Shown one piece after another: positions 7,634-15,919 of a stretch of 64,000 nt of DNA (within the stretch, counting starts at the first letter, position 1; the number at the start of each line of letters is the position of its first letter). Location of the stretch: positions 1,116,001-1,180,000 of the forward strand of contig NZ_AP024895.1 of assembly GCF_024347055.1 (NCBI RefSeq), read 5' to 3'. The stretch is from Vibrio porteresiae DSM 19223. GTDB lineage: Bacteria; Pseudomonadota; Gammaproteobacteria; Enterobacterales; Vibrionaceae. The position numbers and the translations under genes were made by a program. The notes beneath the pieces were generated by a model. It saw nothing but the letters and a program-made list of their open reading frames with translations. It was not told where the DNA came from and searched no databases.

Positions 7634-9679
7634 ATGAATCGCATCACATTGAAGGCCTTGATTCTCAGTGCATTTGGTCTGCTCTTGATCACGCTGGGGA
7701 TTACTAACTTTTTAGGAATAAACTCGCTATCTGACATCAATCATCGATTGGACTTCATCGCTGATGTCACGTCGGAAAAGGTCAAGTTGACTGCACGCAT
7801 ACGCCAAGATTTGCTGTTTATCAGCCGCGCGGAGAAAAACATTATTTTGTCCTCAGACATCGCTGATATGACAAATTATGAGAAAGGGGTACAAGAAGTT
7901 GCCAAGTCGTTAAAAGACAAAATGAACAAGCTCAGTGAGCTATCGACTCCTGAAGAAAAGCGCGCATTAGAGGAATTCAATAAAGTTTGGCAAGATTTTT
8001 CGGCCATCAATGCGGAAGTGCTGTCGCTCGCCAAGTTAAATTCCAATACCATCGCCAGTGAATTAAGCCAAAAAGAGGCGCAACATGCGATAGATATTGC
8101 GCGTGAATCATTGGATAAACTGATTGATTCCTATAAAGCGACGGCAGAACGCGCCGTATCTATCGAGCAATTACGTAATGCCACGCATATTTTGACTTTG
8201 GCTGAAGAGATCAAAGTACGCCTTATCGAGATTCAAAAGGCGGAAAAAAATATCATTTTAAGCGACTCAGATGCAGAGATGCACAGATTTATGGCTGATA
8301 GCGACAAGCTAAAGCAGCAAACCAACGAATTAAATGAGCAGCTCAATCGTCAATTGTCGGTGGAAGACCGTTCATTACTGCGTGCTTATACGCAAGAGTA
8401 TGAACATTATCTCTCCATCAACCAAAAAATCATTGAAACCAGTCTAGAAAATGGTAACGCAAGAGCGTTTCGTCTTTCAGTGGAAAAAGGTCGCCCATTG
8501 CTCGAAAAAGGAGAATCACTCCTGGCCAGTATTGTGCAAATTAACGATGAATCGTTAACACAAGGCATGGTAGAAAGTGACCGGTTATATGACAGTGCCA
8601 GATTACAACTGCTGCTGGCTTTGGCAGTGGCGATTGTTATCGCGATTATTATCTCTTGGGTGGTTCTGAGTCGTATTAATTTGGTCAGTGCCATTACTGC
8701 TCGGATTGGCGGTGGTGACCTAACCGCTGAGTTTGACCCTAATGCCAGCGATGCCGATATTTACGGCGTGCTACGTGGTATGAACAAAAACTTGCGCGAG
8801 ATTGTTTCCGAGATTATTCAAGCAGCAAGTAACGTTGCCGCGGGGAGCACTCAATCCAGTGCCACGGGTCAACAGATAGCGCAAGGGGCAACGGAGCAAG
8901 CTGCGTCATTAGAAGAGATCTCCTCTTCGATGGAAGAGATGGCGTCGAATATTGCTCACAGTGCAGATAATGCGCAGCAAACCGAGCAGATCGCGCGCAA
9001 AGCGTCGCTTGATGCAGAGTCAACAGGTAAAGCGGTGAAAGAAGCCGTATCGGCGATGAAGGATATCGCAGACAAGATTGGCATCATTGAAGAGATTTCC
9101 CGTCAAACTAACTTGCTAGCGCTCAACGCTGCGATTGAAGCTGCTCGTGCGGGTGAACATGGTAAAGGGTTTACGGTGGTGGCAGCAGAAGTGCGCAAAT
9201 TAGCTGAGCGTAGTCAAAAAGCGGCAGCGGAAATTGTTACGCTGGCGAAAGGCAGTTTGGATGTCTCTGAGCAAGCGGGCGATATGCTGTCACAGTTGCT
9301 GCCTAATATTCAAAAAACCTCAGATCTGGTTCAAGAGATCAGTGCATCGGCGCGCGAACAAGATGCGGGCGCAGCCGAGATCAATAAGGCTCTGCAACAG
9401 CTTGATCAAGTGGTGCAGCAATCGGCAGCCGCAGCAGAAGAGATGGCTTCCACGTCAGAGGAGCTCTCTGCTCAGGCTGACCAGCTCAATAGTACAGTGT
9501 TGTTCTTTAAACTCAGTAATAACGTTGGTTCTGATCATCGCAACACTAAACGCAGTGCACCGAAAAAAACCGCGAAACCGACTAAGCCAATGGCTGCTCC
9601 AAAGCGCAAAGAGAGTGTTAGCGAGTCGGGAATTGATATCCAACTGGATGATGATAAGTCGGAATTCATTCGTTACTAA
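7634..9679 (+). CDS. Methyl-accepting chemotaxis protein with duplicated four-helix-bundle-type sensor
   Basis: 681 residues. Transmembrane helix at about 8-28, periplasmic helical region about 30-320, second helix about 323-345, HAMP about 345-400, then the cytoplasmic signalling hairpin whose tip reads E-x-S-R-Q-T-N-L-L-A-L-N. The sensor carries the motif A-E-K-N-I-I-L-S twice (near residues 76 and 215), which suggests two stacked helical bundles like the HBM (McpS-type) sensor. No NWETF-type pentapeptide is present; the C-terminus is basic and ends S-E-F-I-R-Y. It is the only receptor inside the operon and probably the cognate input for its CheA. Ligand unknown. Confidence 0.93.
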   Translation: MNRITLKALILSAFGLLLITLGITNFLGINSLSDINHRLDFIADVTSEKVKLTARIRQDLLFISRAEKNIILSSDIADMTNYEKGVQEVAKSLKDKMNKLSELSTPEEKRALEEFNKVWQDFSAINAEVLSLAKLNSNTIASELSQKEAQHAIDIARESLDKLIDSYKATAERAVSIEQLRNATHILTLAEEIKVRLIEIQKAEKNIILSDSDAEMHRFMADSDKLKQQTNELNEQLNRQLSVEDRSLLRAYTQEYEHYLSINQKIIETSLENGNARAFRLSVEKGRPLLEKGESLLASIVQINDESLTQGMVESDRLYDSARLQLLLALAVAIVIAIIISWVVLSRINLVSAITARIGGGDLTAEFDPNASDADIYGVLRGMNKNLREIVSEIIQAASNVAAGSTQSSATGQQIAQGATEQAASLEEISSSMEEMASNIAHSADNAQQTEQIARKASLDAESTGKAVKEAVSAMKDIADKIGIIEEISRQTNLLALNAAIEAARAGEHGKGFTVVAAEVRKLAERSQKAAAEIVTLAKGSLDVSEQAGDMLSQLLPNIQKTSDLVQEISASAREQDAGAAEINKALQQLDQVVQQSAAAAEEMASTSEELSAQADQLNSTVLFFKLSNNVGSDHRNTKRSAPKKTAKPTKPMAAPKRKESVSESGIDIQLDDDKSEFIRY

Positions 9680-9697
9680 TGTGCAGAGGATAGGGTA

Positions 9698-10240
9698 ATG
9701 GCAGTCAGTAAAGAGTCAGCAATGACCGAGACCCATCTTACGGATAAAGAGGCAGGGCAAGTGCAACAACTGTTGACCTTTTTGCTCGATAACGAAGTCT
9801 ACGGTGCCGATATCAGTCAGATTCAAGAAGTGTTGGAGTATCGCAAAGTCACCAAAGTCCCACGTACTCCGGCGTTTATGTTAGGGGTGATCAATCTGCG
9901 GGGCAAAGTGGTTCCCGTGATCGATTTGCGCCGCCTGTTTGCGATGGCTGTGATTGAAAATACCGTTAACACCTGCATTGTGATTGTCGATGTGATGTTA
10001 GATGGCGAGGATATTGCGATTGGCATTTTGGCCGACGCGGTGAAAGAGGTGATTGAGCTCACTCAAGCCGATATTTGTGCGCCACCAAGATTGGGGCATC
10101 GAATTGATACCCGCTTTATTAGTGGGGTGGGTAAAAAAGAGGATGAGTTTGTCATCATTCTCGATTTGGGGCGAGTGATTGGCGATGAAGAGCTGCATGA
10201 ACTGGTGCAAAGTACCCATGAATTTGATGCAGGCCGCTAA
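9698..10240 (+). CDS. cheW: Chemotaxis adaptor CheW
   Basis: 180 residues, one CheW domain (about 25-165) with the typical Y-G-x-x-I-x-x-I-Q-E-V start, a G-V-I-N-L-R-G-K-V-V-P-V-I-D-L core and the terminal L-D-L helix. It links MCPs to CheA in the array. The first 24 residues are an extra hydrophilic tail; ATG 9722 is an in-frame alternative, but the GAGGATAGGG before 9698 favours the upstream start. It lies 18 bp after the MCP gene and 12 bp before cheR. Only one cheW is present, in addition to the P5 domain of CheA. Confidence 0.95.
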   Translation: MAVSKESAMTETHLTDKEAGQVQQLLTFLLDNEVYGADISQIQEVLEYRKVTKVPRTPAFMLGVINLRGKVVPVIDLRRLFAMAVIENTVNTCIVIVDVMLDGEDIAIGILADAVKEVIELTQADICAPPRLGHRIDTRFISGVGKKEDEFVIILDLGRVIGDEELHELVQSTHEFDAGR

Positions 10241-10252
10241 GGATAGATAACG

Positions 10253-11095
10253 GTGGAGTGGGCAGCCAGTGATGATACGCTAAGTCAGGCCGACCGTTTG
10301 CGGGTCGCGCAGTTTGTCGATCAAATCGCCGGTATTCAGCTGCCTGAATCAAAAAAGGTGCTGATAGAAACGCGTTTACGCAAGCGGCAAAAAGCGCTGG
10401 GTTACGGGTCACTCAAAGAGTATGTCGATGATGTATTAACTCATCGTAGTAGTGAATTTGAGCTGACTCATTTTCTCGATGCGCTTACGACCAACAAAAC
10501 GGGCTTCTACCGAGAAGCGGAGCATTTCGAGTTTCTGGTGAGTTACATCGTCAAGCATAGGATGACGCAGGCAAGCCCATATCGAGTTTGGAGTGCGGGT
10601 TGTTCCTCAGGTGAAGAGCCTTATACCCTCGCGATTGAGCTATCAGAGTTAGCGGGAAAATTGCCCCATTTCACATCCGAAATTACCGCCACTGACATTT
10701 CTGTCTCTTGTTTGGCTGTGGCCAAGAAAGCCATTTACAGCCACGACAAAATTGAAATGATGCCGATGGAGAAAAGGCGTAGGCACTTGTTGCGCGCCAA
10801 AAATAAAACAGACCCCCGTATTATGATTGCGCCTGAGACTGCCAGTCATGTGGCATTTAGTGAGTTCAATTTAAAAACCGGTGATTACACCGCCTTTAAG
10901 CAGCAATTTAGTGCCATATTTTGTCGTAATGTCATGATTTATTTTAGTAATACTGACAGACAAACCCTCACAGATCGTTTCGCTGCTAGCCTTAAAGAGG
11001 GGGGGCTACTGTTTATTGGTCACTCGGAATCACTGATGGATCAACATAATCGATTTGAACGACTCGTTCCGACGATATATCGCAAAAGAGGATAA
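10253..11095 (+). CDS. cheR: Chemotaxis protein methyltransferase CheR
   Basis: 280 residues. The N-terminal all-alpha domain (about 10-85) is followed by a SAM-dependent methyltransferase domain with T-G-F-Y-R, the SAM-binding W-S-A-G-C-S-S-G-E-E-P-Y-T loop and I-F-C-R-N-V-M-I-Y-F. It methylates glutamates of MCPs, using S-adenosylmethionine, to set adaptation. Start is GTG at 10253, preceded by AAGGATAG. No TPR or other extra domain is fused. It is 7 bp upstream of cheB. Confidence 0.95.
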   Translation: MEWAASDDTLSQADRLRVAQFVDQIAGIQLPESKKVLIETRLRKRQKALGYGSLKEYVDDVLTHRSSEFELTHFLDALTTNKTGFYREAEHFEFLVSYIVKHRMTQASPYRVWSAGCSSGEEPYTLAIELSELAGKLPHFTSEITATDISVSCLAVAKKAIYSHDKIEMMPMEKRRRHLLRAKNKTDPRIMIAPETASHVAFSEFNLKTGDYTAFKQQFSAIFCRNVMIYFSNTDRQTLTDRFAASLKEGGLLFIGHSESLMDQHNRFERLVPTIYRKRG

Positions 11096-11102
11096 TCCCT
11101 AA

Positions 11103-12173
11103 ATGATTAAGGTGATGATCATTGATGATTCAGCGCTCGTTAGGCAGGCGCTACAAGAGGTTCTAAGTAAAGATGAACAACTTGAAGTGATCGCAACAGC
11201 GCAAGACCCTTACATCGCTGTGGAAAAAATGAAAAAGCAAGTTCCTGATGTGATTGTGCTCGATATCGAAATGCCCAAGATGGATGGCGTGACCTTTTTA
11301 ACCAAATTGATGAGTCAGCATCCTATCCCTGTGGTGATTTGCTCTTCGCTGGTGGGTAATGGGTCACCCATGTTTATCAAAGCGTTGGAAGCTGGCGCGG
11401 TGGATATTATTCAAAAGCCGCAGTCGGGAACGAAGCAATTTATCCATGATTCGGGCTTGATGATTTGTGATACGGTCAAAGCGGCTGCCCAAGCGAGGCT
11501 CAATAAAACGAGAAGTATTTCGCGCCCGGAGAAGAAAAATACCGCCGATGCGGTGCTGGCACCGGGTAGTGACCGAAAAGCCTTAGCCGAAACCACTGAC
11601 AAAATCATTTTAATTGGCGCATCGACAGGTGGCACCGAAGCGATTCGTGAAGTATTGGAGCGCATGCCACTTGGATGTCCTGGGATCGTTATTGTGCAGC
11701 ATATGCCTGAAGGCTTTACCAAATCTTTTGCCACCCGATTAGATTCGTTATGCCAAATTTCGGTGAAAGAGGCAGAAAATGGCGATTCGGTGCTCAATGG
11801 TCGCGCCTTAATTGCCCCGGGCAACAAACACACCTTAATTAAGCGCAACGGCGCGAGATATTATGTCGAGGTTCGTGATGGCCCGCTGGTCTCGCGCCAT
11901 CGTCCATCGGTTGATGTGCTGTTTCGTTCGGGCGCTAAATATGCAGGAAGAAATGCGGTGGCCACACTGCTCACTGGCATGGGGGATGATGGCGCGAATG
12001 GCATGGTTGAACTCAAAGAAGCGGGAGCTTGGACTTGCGCTCAAGATGAGGCGACCAGTGTGGTCTATGGTATGCCCAAAGAGGCATTTGTGCGTGGTGG
12101 CACTGACAAACAGTTGCCGCTGACCAAAATAGCAGACGAGTTGCTCAAGGCAACGCGACTTAATCTGATATGA
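11103..12173 (+). CDS. cheB: Protein-glutamate methylesterase/deamidase CheB
   Basis: 356 residues. Receiver domain at about 1-120 with the acidic pair D8-D9 and phospho-acceptor D54, a variable linker (about 125-165), then the methylesterase domain with catalytic S174 in G-A-S-T-G-G-T, H200 in Q-H-M-P-E and an Asp at 295/296 in M-G-D-D-G. It removes methyl groups from (and deamidates) MCPs, stimulated by CheA-dependent phosphorylation. Its last codons overlap the start of cheD by 4 nt (ATGA), which points to translational coupling. Confidence 0.95.
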   Translation: MIKVMIIDDSALVRQALQEVLSKDEQLEVIATAQDPYIAVEKMKKQVPDVIVLDIEMPKMDGVTFLTKLMSQHPIPVVICSSLVGNGSPMFIKALEAGAVDIIQKPQSGTKQFIHDSGLMICDTVKAAAQARLNKTRSISRPEKKNTADAVLAPGSDRKALAETTDKIILIGASTGGTEAIREVLERMPLGCPGIVIVQHMPEGFTKSFATRLDSLCQISVKEAENGDSVLNGRALIAPGNKHTLIKRNGARYYVEVRDGPLVSRHRPSVDVLFRSGAKYAGRNAVATLLTGMGDDGANGMVELKEAGAWTCAQDEATSVVYGMPKEAFVRGGTDKQLPLTKIADELLKATRLNLI

Positions 12174-12694
12174 AAAAAAGAGTGATTCTGCATGCTGGCG
12201 ACTATTTCTTTGGCACTGCTCGTCATGAAGTCGCCACCTTGCTGGGATCATGTGTTTCGGTAACCTTGTGGCATCCCCAATTGAAAATTGGCGGTATGTG
12301 TCACTTCGCGCTGCCGGAAAATCATTTCATCAATCCACGCTTTAATCCACGCTTTGCCGATGACTGCTATCAGCTGTTTCAACGTTCAGCGGCAAAACAT
12401 AATACGCATTTAGAAGAATACCAAGCGAAGATTTTTGGTGGTGGCAATATGTATGAAAAAATGCCACAAGCGCGCAATATCCTCTCCTCGGTAGAACGCC
12501 TGCCCGTTGGCGAAAAGAATGTGATGTCAGCGGTGTCGTTTGTTACTCAGGCCAATATTCCCTTACTTGTGGCGCATGTGGGCGAGTTTGGTTATCGCAA
12601 TATCATCTTTGATATTGAAACGGGCGATGTGTGGGTGCGTTTTACCCCCATCCATCGTCAAGGAGACCAATCCAGCTTGTCTGGTGGTTTCTAA
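12170..12694 (+). CDS. cheD: Chemoreceptor glutamine deamidase CheD
   Basis: 174 residues, the whole CheD fold. The catalytic Cys is C28 in L-G-S-C-V-S-V and the catalytic His H45 in G-G-M-C-H-F-A-L-P; both match the family. CheD deamidates specific glutamines in MCPs and in some species also binds CheC-type phosphatases; none is encoded here, nor is CheZ. It is the last gene of the nine-gene operon and is followed by a 56 bp gap to a convergent sensor kinase gene, in which I find no strong terminator. Confidence 0.94.
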   Translation: MKKRVILHAGDYFFGTARHEVATLLGSCVSVTLWHPQLKIGGMCHFALPENHFINPRFNPRFADDCYQLFQRSAAKHNTHLEEYQAKIFGGGNMYEKMPQARNILSSVERLPVGEKNVMSAVSFVTQANIPLLVAHVGEFGYRNIIFDIETGDVWVRFTPIHRQGDQSSLSGGF

Positions 12695-12750
12695 ACATTC
12701 TTTTCCTTTGACGCAATCTCTCATAGCCACAATCATCGCCAGTTAGAGCG

Positions 12751-14229
12751 TTATAGCGGCCTGTTGGCGACTTTCCCAAGCATCACGGTTACCGAAAAAC
12801 AGTGGTTAGCTTGTTGAGCAAAACTCAATGTGTAGTGGCATTGCTGGCAAAGGTTATTCACGATCGATAAGCCCAAACCAAAACGCTGGTTACTGGTACG
12901 TGAACTGTCCACCTGATAGAGCGGTTGAGTGATGTTAGTGAGCTGATCTTCGGTCAATTTCACATGATGGGGATTGGTGACCCTAAGAAAAGCACGCTGA
13001 CCTTCTTGATACCACAACACCTCAACCTCGCTCTCTGCTGGGCTGTAAAACAGCGCGTTATCGAGTAGGTTGGTTAAGATGGTTTCCATCACAAAACTGT
13101 CTGCGACGATCCGTTCCATGGCCTGATAATGCACTTTTAGCCGTTGTTGCAATTGGGGGTATTTAAACTGCAGCGCCAACTGCACGCGATTGGTGAGGTC
13201 GGCAAGACAAATCGGCTCTTGCGTTAAGGTTAACGATGGGGATGAGGCGCGTTGCAGCAGCAATAAGTTCTCCACAATCGCTTTCATTCGCTGCGCAATG
13301 TGCAGAATATCGTCGGGGTAGGTTTTACTGATGCGCTCATCGTCTGGGTAGAGCAAATGGATTTCACTCAGCGCTAAAATCTCCGCGATGGGAGTTTTTA
13401 ACTCATGGGCGATGTCGCTGGTAATGCGCTTTTCATTGGCAACCAATTGGCTGTTTGCATCAATGAACGCATTAAGCTCATTGCGAATCGGCTCTATCTC
13501 TTTCACCGGTCTGGCCGGTTGGACAAAATGCGAAACGTATGCGCCGCTTTGTTTTAATTCACTAAACTGTTTTAGCTCTTCATTGAGTTTAACCAAGGGA
13601 GCTAGCCCTTTTAAAATCAGCAGATTAGTGATGTAACGAACCAAAGCCATGGCAATTAAAAAGCTGCTCACCAGTAAGATATCGACAATCCATAACACAT
13701 CAAGAGAGTGGGCCGATTCATACACAGTTAAGTGCAGTGGCTTGGTGCCAGTTGGCGCGTTTTTGGGCAAAAAGGTTGAAATGAGCGCTCGGCCTTCTTC
13801 ACCGTTAGGCATGGTGATCGGAAATACGCGGTCTTTACCCACTGGCAGCGTTGAGCGAATCAGGTTGCGGTCGGGAAAACGCTTTAAATTCTCGGAGCGA
13901 ATCAGCGTGTTGTCTTCTTGCCACAGTTGGAAAAACTGTGGGTGCTTCTCTTTTTGATATTGCGGCATCACCTGCTTATCAAAGCTCATCACCAACTGCC
14001 CATCTTCTAGGGTCACTTGTGATTTAAGATAATTGGCGCGGTTAACCATAGCGGCATCAAACTGCTCTTCAACCCAGTGATCCATTCCGGTATCGACAGA
14101 AAGAAACACCACCAACAAAATGGCACCAAAAATCAGCGATACGGAGTTCACCAAATTGCTTTGGATTGATGCCATGGAGTTTTGATACCGTTTACCAATA
14201 TAGGGCAGAGAGCTGATGAATCGTCGCAC
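12751..14229 (-). CDS. Sensor histidine kinase (PmrB/QseC-like), altered ATP-lid G1 box
   Basis: 492 residues from GTG with AGGA 7 nt upstream. One membrane helix at about 28-50, a periplasmic sensor of about 135 residues, a second helix at about 178-205, then HisKA with the phospho-acceptor His in D-I-A-H-E-L-K-T-P-I, and a HATPase domain with an N box (L-L-D-N-A-L-F-Y) and G-L-G-L-S-I-V. The region where D-x-G-x-G normally stands reads T-N-P-H-H-V-K-L, so the usual adenine-contact Asp is Asn and the glycines are lost. It lies 29 bp downstream of its response regulator. Context with eptA suggests it senses envelope stress such as cationic peptides or metals. Confidence 0.88.
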   Translation of the reverse strand: MRRFISSLPYIGKRYQNSMASIQSNLVNSVSLIFGAILLVVFLSVDTGMDHWVEEQFDAAMVNRANYLKSQVTLEDGQLVMSFDKQVMPQYQKEKHPQFFQLWQEDNTLIRSENLKRFPDRNLIRSTLPVGKDRVFPITMPNGEEGRALISTFLPKNAPTGTKPLHLTVYESAHSLDVLWIVDILLVSSFLIAMALVRYITNLLILKGLAPLVKLNEELKQFSELKQSGAYVSHFVQPARPVKEIEPIRNELNAFIDANSQLVANEKRITSDIAHELKTPIAEILALSEIHLLYPDDERISKTYPDDILHIAQRMKAIVENLLLLQRASSPSLTLTQEPICLADLTNRVQLALQFKYPQLQQRLKVHYQAMERIVADSFVMETILTNLLDNALFYSPAESEVEVLWYQEGQRAFLRVTNPHHVKLTEDQLTNITQPLYQVDSSRTSNQRFGLGLSIVNNLCQQCHYTLSFAQQANHCFSVTVMLGKVANRPL

Positions 14230-14258
14230 AGAGGGTTCCTAAGCTAAAGGGGTCGAGT

Positions 14259-14930
14259 TTACTGGCTGATGGTGTAACCAAATCCGCGTTTATTTTGGAT
14301 CGGCAATTGACCATCGACGGCGCGAATTTTTCGGCGAATCGCGCTGATATGCACCTCAATGGCGTTTTTGGACAAATAGTCATAATGACCCACCACCGCC
14401 TCACTGATGCTTTCTAAGCTGACCACACGGTTGGGCTTGCTAAATAAACATTCCACGATTTTAAATTCATTGGGAGTGAGCTCAATCGGTTGATTTTGAT
14501 AGGTGAAAGCGCGTGATGCGAGATTGAGCCTAAAATCACCGACGCTTAAGCTGTCGTCACTGTTTTCTAAACCACCGCGGCGCATCAAGGTGAGAATGCG
14601 GGCGTGTAACTCATCAAATGAGAACGGTTTAGTGAGATAGTCATCAGCACCTTTGAGTAATCCGTTGACTCGGTCTTGCGTTTGGTTTTTGGCCGACAGT
14701 ATCAGCACCCGAGCGGTGTTGTTTTTACTGCGCAGAGTTTGTAGCAATTCCATTCCATCTAGGTTAGGCAACATGAGATCTAAAATGATCACATCGTAAC
14801 TGTTTTGCAGCGCCATACTGAGTCCAATCGCGCCATCTCCGGTTTCATCGGTGGCAAAACCGAGGTGATTTAACCCCACCACTAAACTGCGACGTAATAT
14901 TTCTGAATCTTCAATAATTAATATTTTCAT
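14259..14930 (-). CDS. OmpR/PhoB-family response regulator (PmrA/QseB-like)
   Basis: 223 residues. Receiver domain with E7-D8, phospho-acceptor D51 in I-L-D-L-M-L-P and K101 in T-K-P-F; winged-helix DNA-binding domain from about 125 with the typical L-T-P-N-E-F and G-F-G-Y-T motifs. It is first in an operon with the sensor kinase. Upstream genes on the same strand encode a lone membrane domain and lipid A phosphoethanolamine transferase. Two CTTAAG-type direct repeats with 5-nt spacers occur in front of eptA and the GT9 gene and resemble PmrA boxes, so this regulator is the best local candidate to bind them (inference). Confidence 0.92.
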   Translation of the reverse strand: MKILIIEDSEILRRSLVVGLNHLGFATDETGDGAIGLSMALQNSYDVIILDLMLPNLDGMELLQTLRSKNNTARVLILSAKNQTQDRVNGLLKGADDYLTKPFSFDELHARILTLMRRGGLENSDDSLSVGDFRLNLASRAFTYQNQPIELTPNEFKIVECLFSKPNRVVSLESISEAVVGHYDYLSKNAIEVHISAIRRKIRAVDGQLPIQNKRGFGYTISQ

Positions 14931-15075
14931 AATGGATGTAATGCTAAGTGCCTATCGGCTTAATAATAATGTGAACATTTTGCTTGTCCACTCGTTGTCT
15001 TATTAGTCAGTGCCGAGGAAATAAAGTTTCGCCGCTGGTGGAGCAAAGTGATGGCAGTAAAAATGCGAAGCATGT

Positions 15076-15786
15076 TTAAAACGGCCAAGACTGCGCAAGT
15101 GACAGCGTGGTGTTTACCACCACATTCTCTAAGCTCTTATTTTGGATAAATAATAACTCAAGTGAGTGCACTGAAGGTAAATACCATAACTGAATGACCA
15201 AGCAGAGAAAAGCGCCGCTACTGAGCATTCTCGCTTTGGTCACTGACAGTGAGTGGTTTTGGCAGGATTGCCATAATGCATTAAATAATAGGGATAAAAA
15301 ATAGGCCGCAAGCGTTACGCTCAGTAGCATTAAGCACAGGTATTTGTACTGATGGAGCTTGAGTGGTGATTGAAAAATAAACTCCATTGCCGATTTAATA
15401 AGAGCAAAAGTTGGCCGATGTTCAAAATGAGTAATAAAAAATGGCGTCACCATTTCACCGAGTATCGTAATCAGTGTGATGGTTAATAAATAGAGTTTCA
15501 ATAACGGTTTAAAGCGACACTGTGTGTGCGTAAAGAGAGTGATATTTTCTAGCACGGCCACTGGTATAAAGAGCACGCTGAGGGTAATTAAATCTATGGC
15601 GAATCCGTAGCAACTAATATCTGGTAAATCGACGTCGCCAAATAATAACCGGCTATCCCAAATCGTAAAAAAGAGCCTTGCTAGGGTAAGCCCGAGCAAA
15701 TTGATTAGGGCAAAGGTAAACCATACCGGCACCAATGAAAGTGGCTTGGCGTTAGCAACGGTTCGATTAAGATGCCACGGTGTCAT
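15076..15786 (-). CDS. Orphan membrane domain resembling the N-terminus of LTA-synthase-family proteins
   Basis: About 236 residues with five hydrophobic helices and nothing after them. The layout and residues (R-L-F-F then a short soluble loop, G-F-A-I-D-L-I-T after helix 2, a loop with E-H-R-P-T-F, and a terminal S-L-E-N-V-V-V-N-T-T-L-S-L stretch) match the membrane half of sulfatase-fold phosphoglycerol/phosphoethanolamine transferases of the LtaS type. The catalytic sulfatase domain is absent: the frame stops and the 145 bp to the response regulator gene holds no continuation that I can translate. ATG 15786 is preferred over TTG 15798. It lies between eptA and the two-component genes and may be a partner of EptA, or a decayed gene. 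Confidence 0.6.
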   Translation of the reverse strand: MTPWHLNRTVANAKPLSLVPVWFTFALINLLGLTLARLFFTIWDSRLLFGDVDLPDISCYGFAIDLITLSVLFIPVAVLENITLFTHTQCRFKPLLKLYLLTITLITILGEMVTPFFITHFEHRPTFALIKSAMEFIFQSPLKLHQYKYLCLMLLSVTLAAYFLSLLFNALWQSCQNHSLSVTKARMLSSGAFLCLVIQLWYLPSVHSLELLFIQNKSLENVVVNTTLSLAQSWPF

Positions 15787-15809
15787 AAGGAGACTCAATA
15801 ATAGCTAAG

Positions 15810-15852
15810 GCTCCTTTCATTTAGGCGAAAGGAAAACCTAAGTGAAAGGAGC
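15810..15852 (-). terminator. Long hairpin between eptA and the orphan membrane-domain gene
   Basis: Arms 15810-15825 and 15837-15852 pair over 16 nt with one G-U pair, around an 11-nt loop. On the minus strand it follows eptA by about 70 bp and ends just upstream of the next start. There is no clean U-run after it, so it may be an RNA-stabilising or attenuating structure rather than a full terminator. Confidence 0.55.
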
Positions 15853-15919
15853 GCAACGGATGATCAATTAATGCAAGCCAGCGACTGACAAACAACTCGT
15901 CTTTATTACGATTGCGGAA

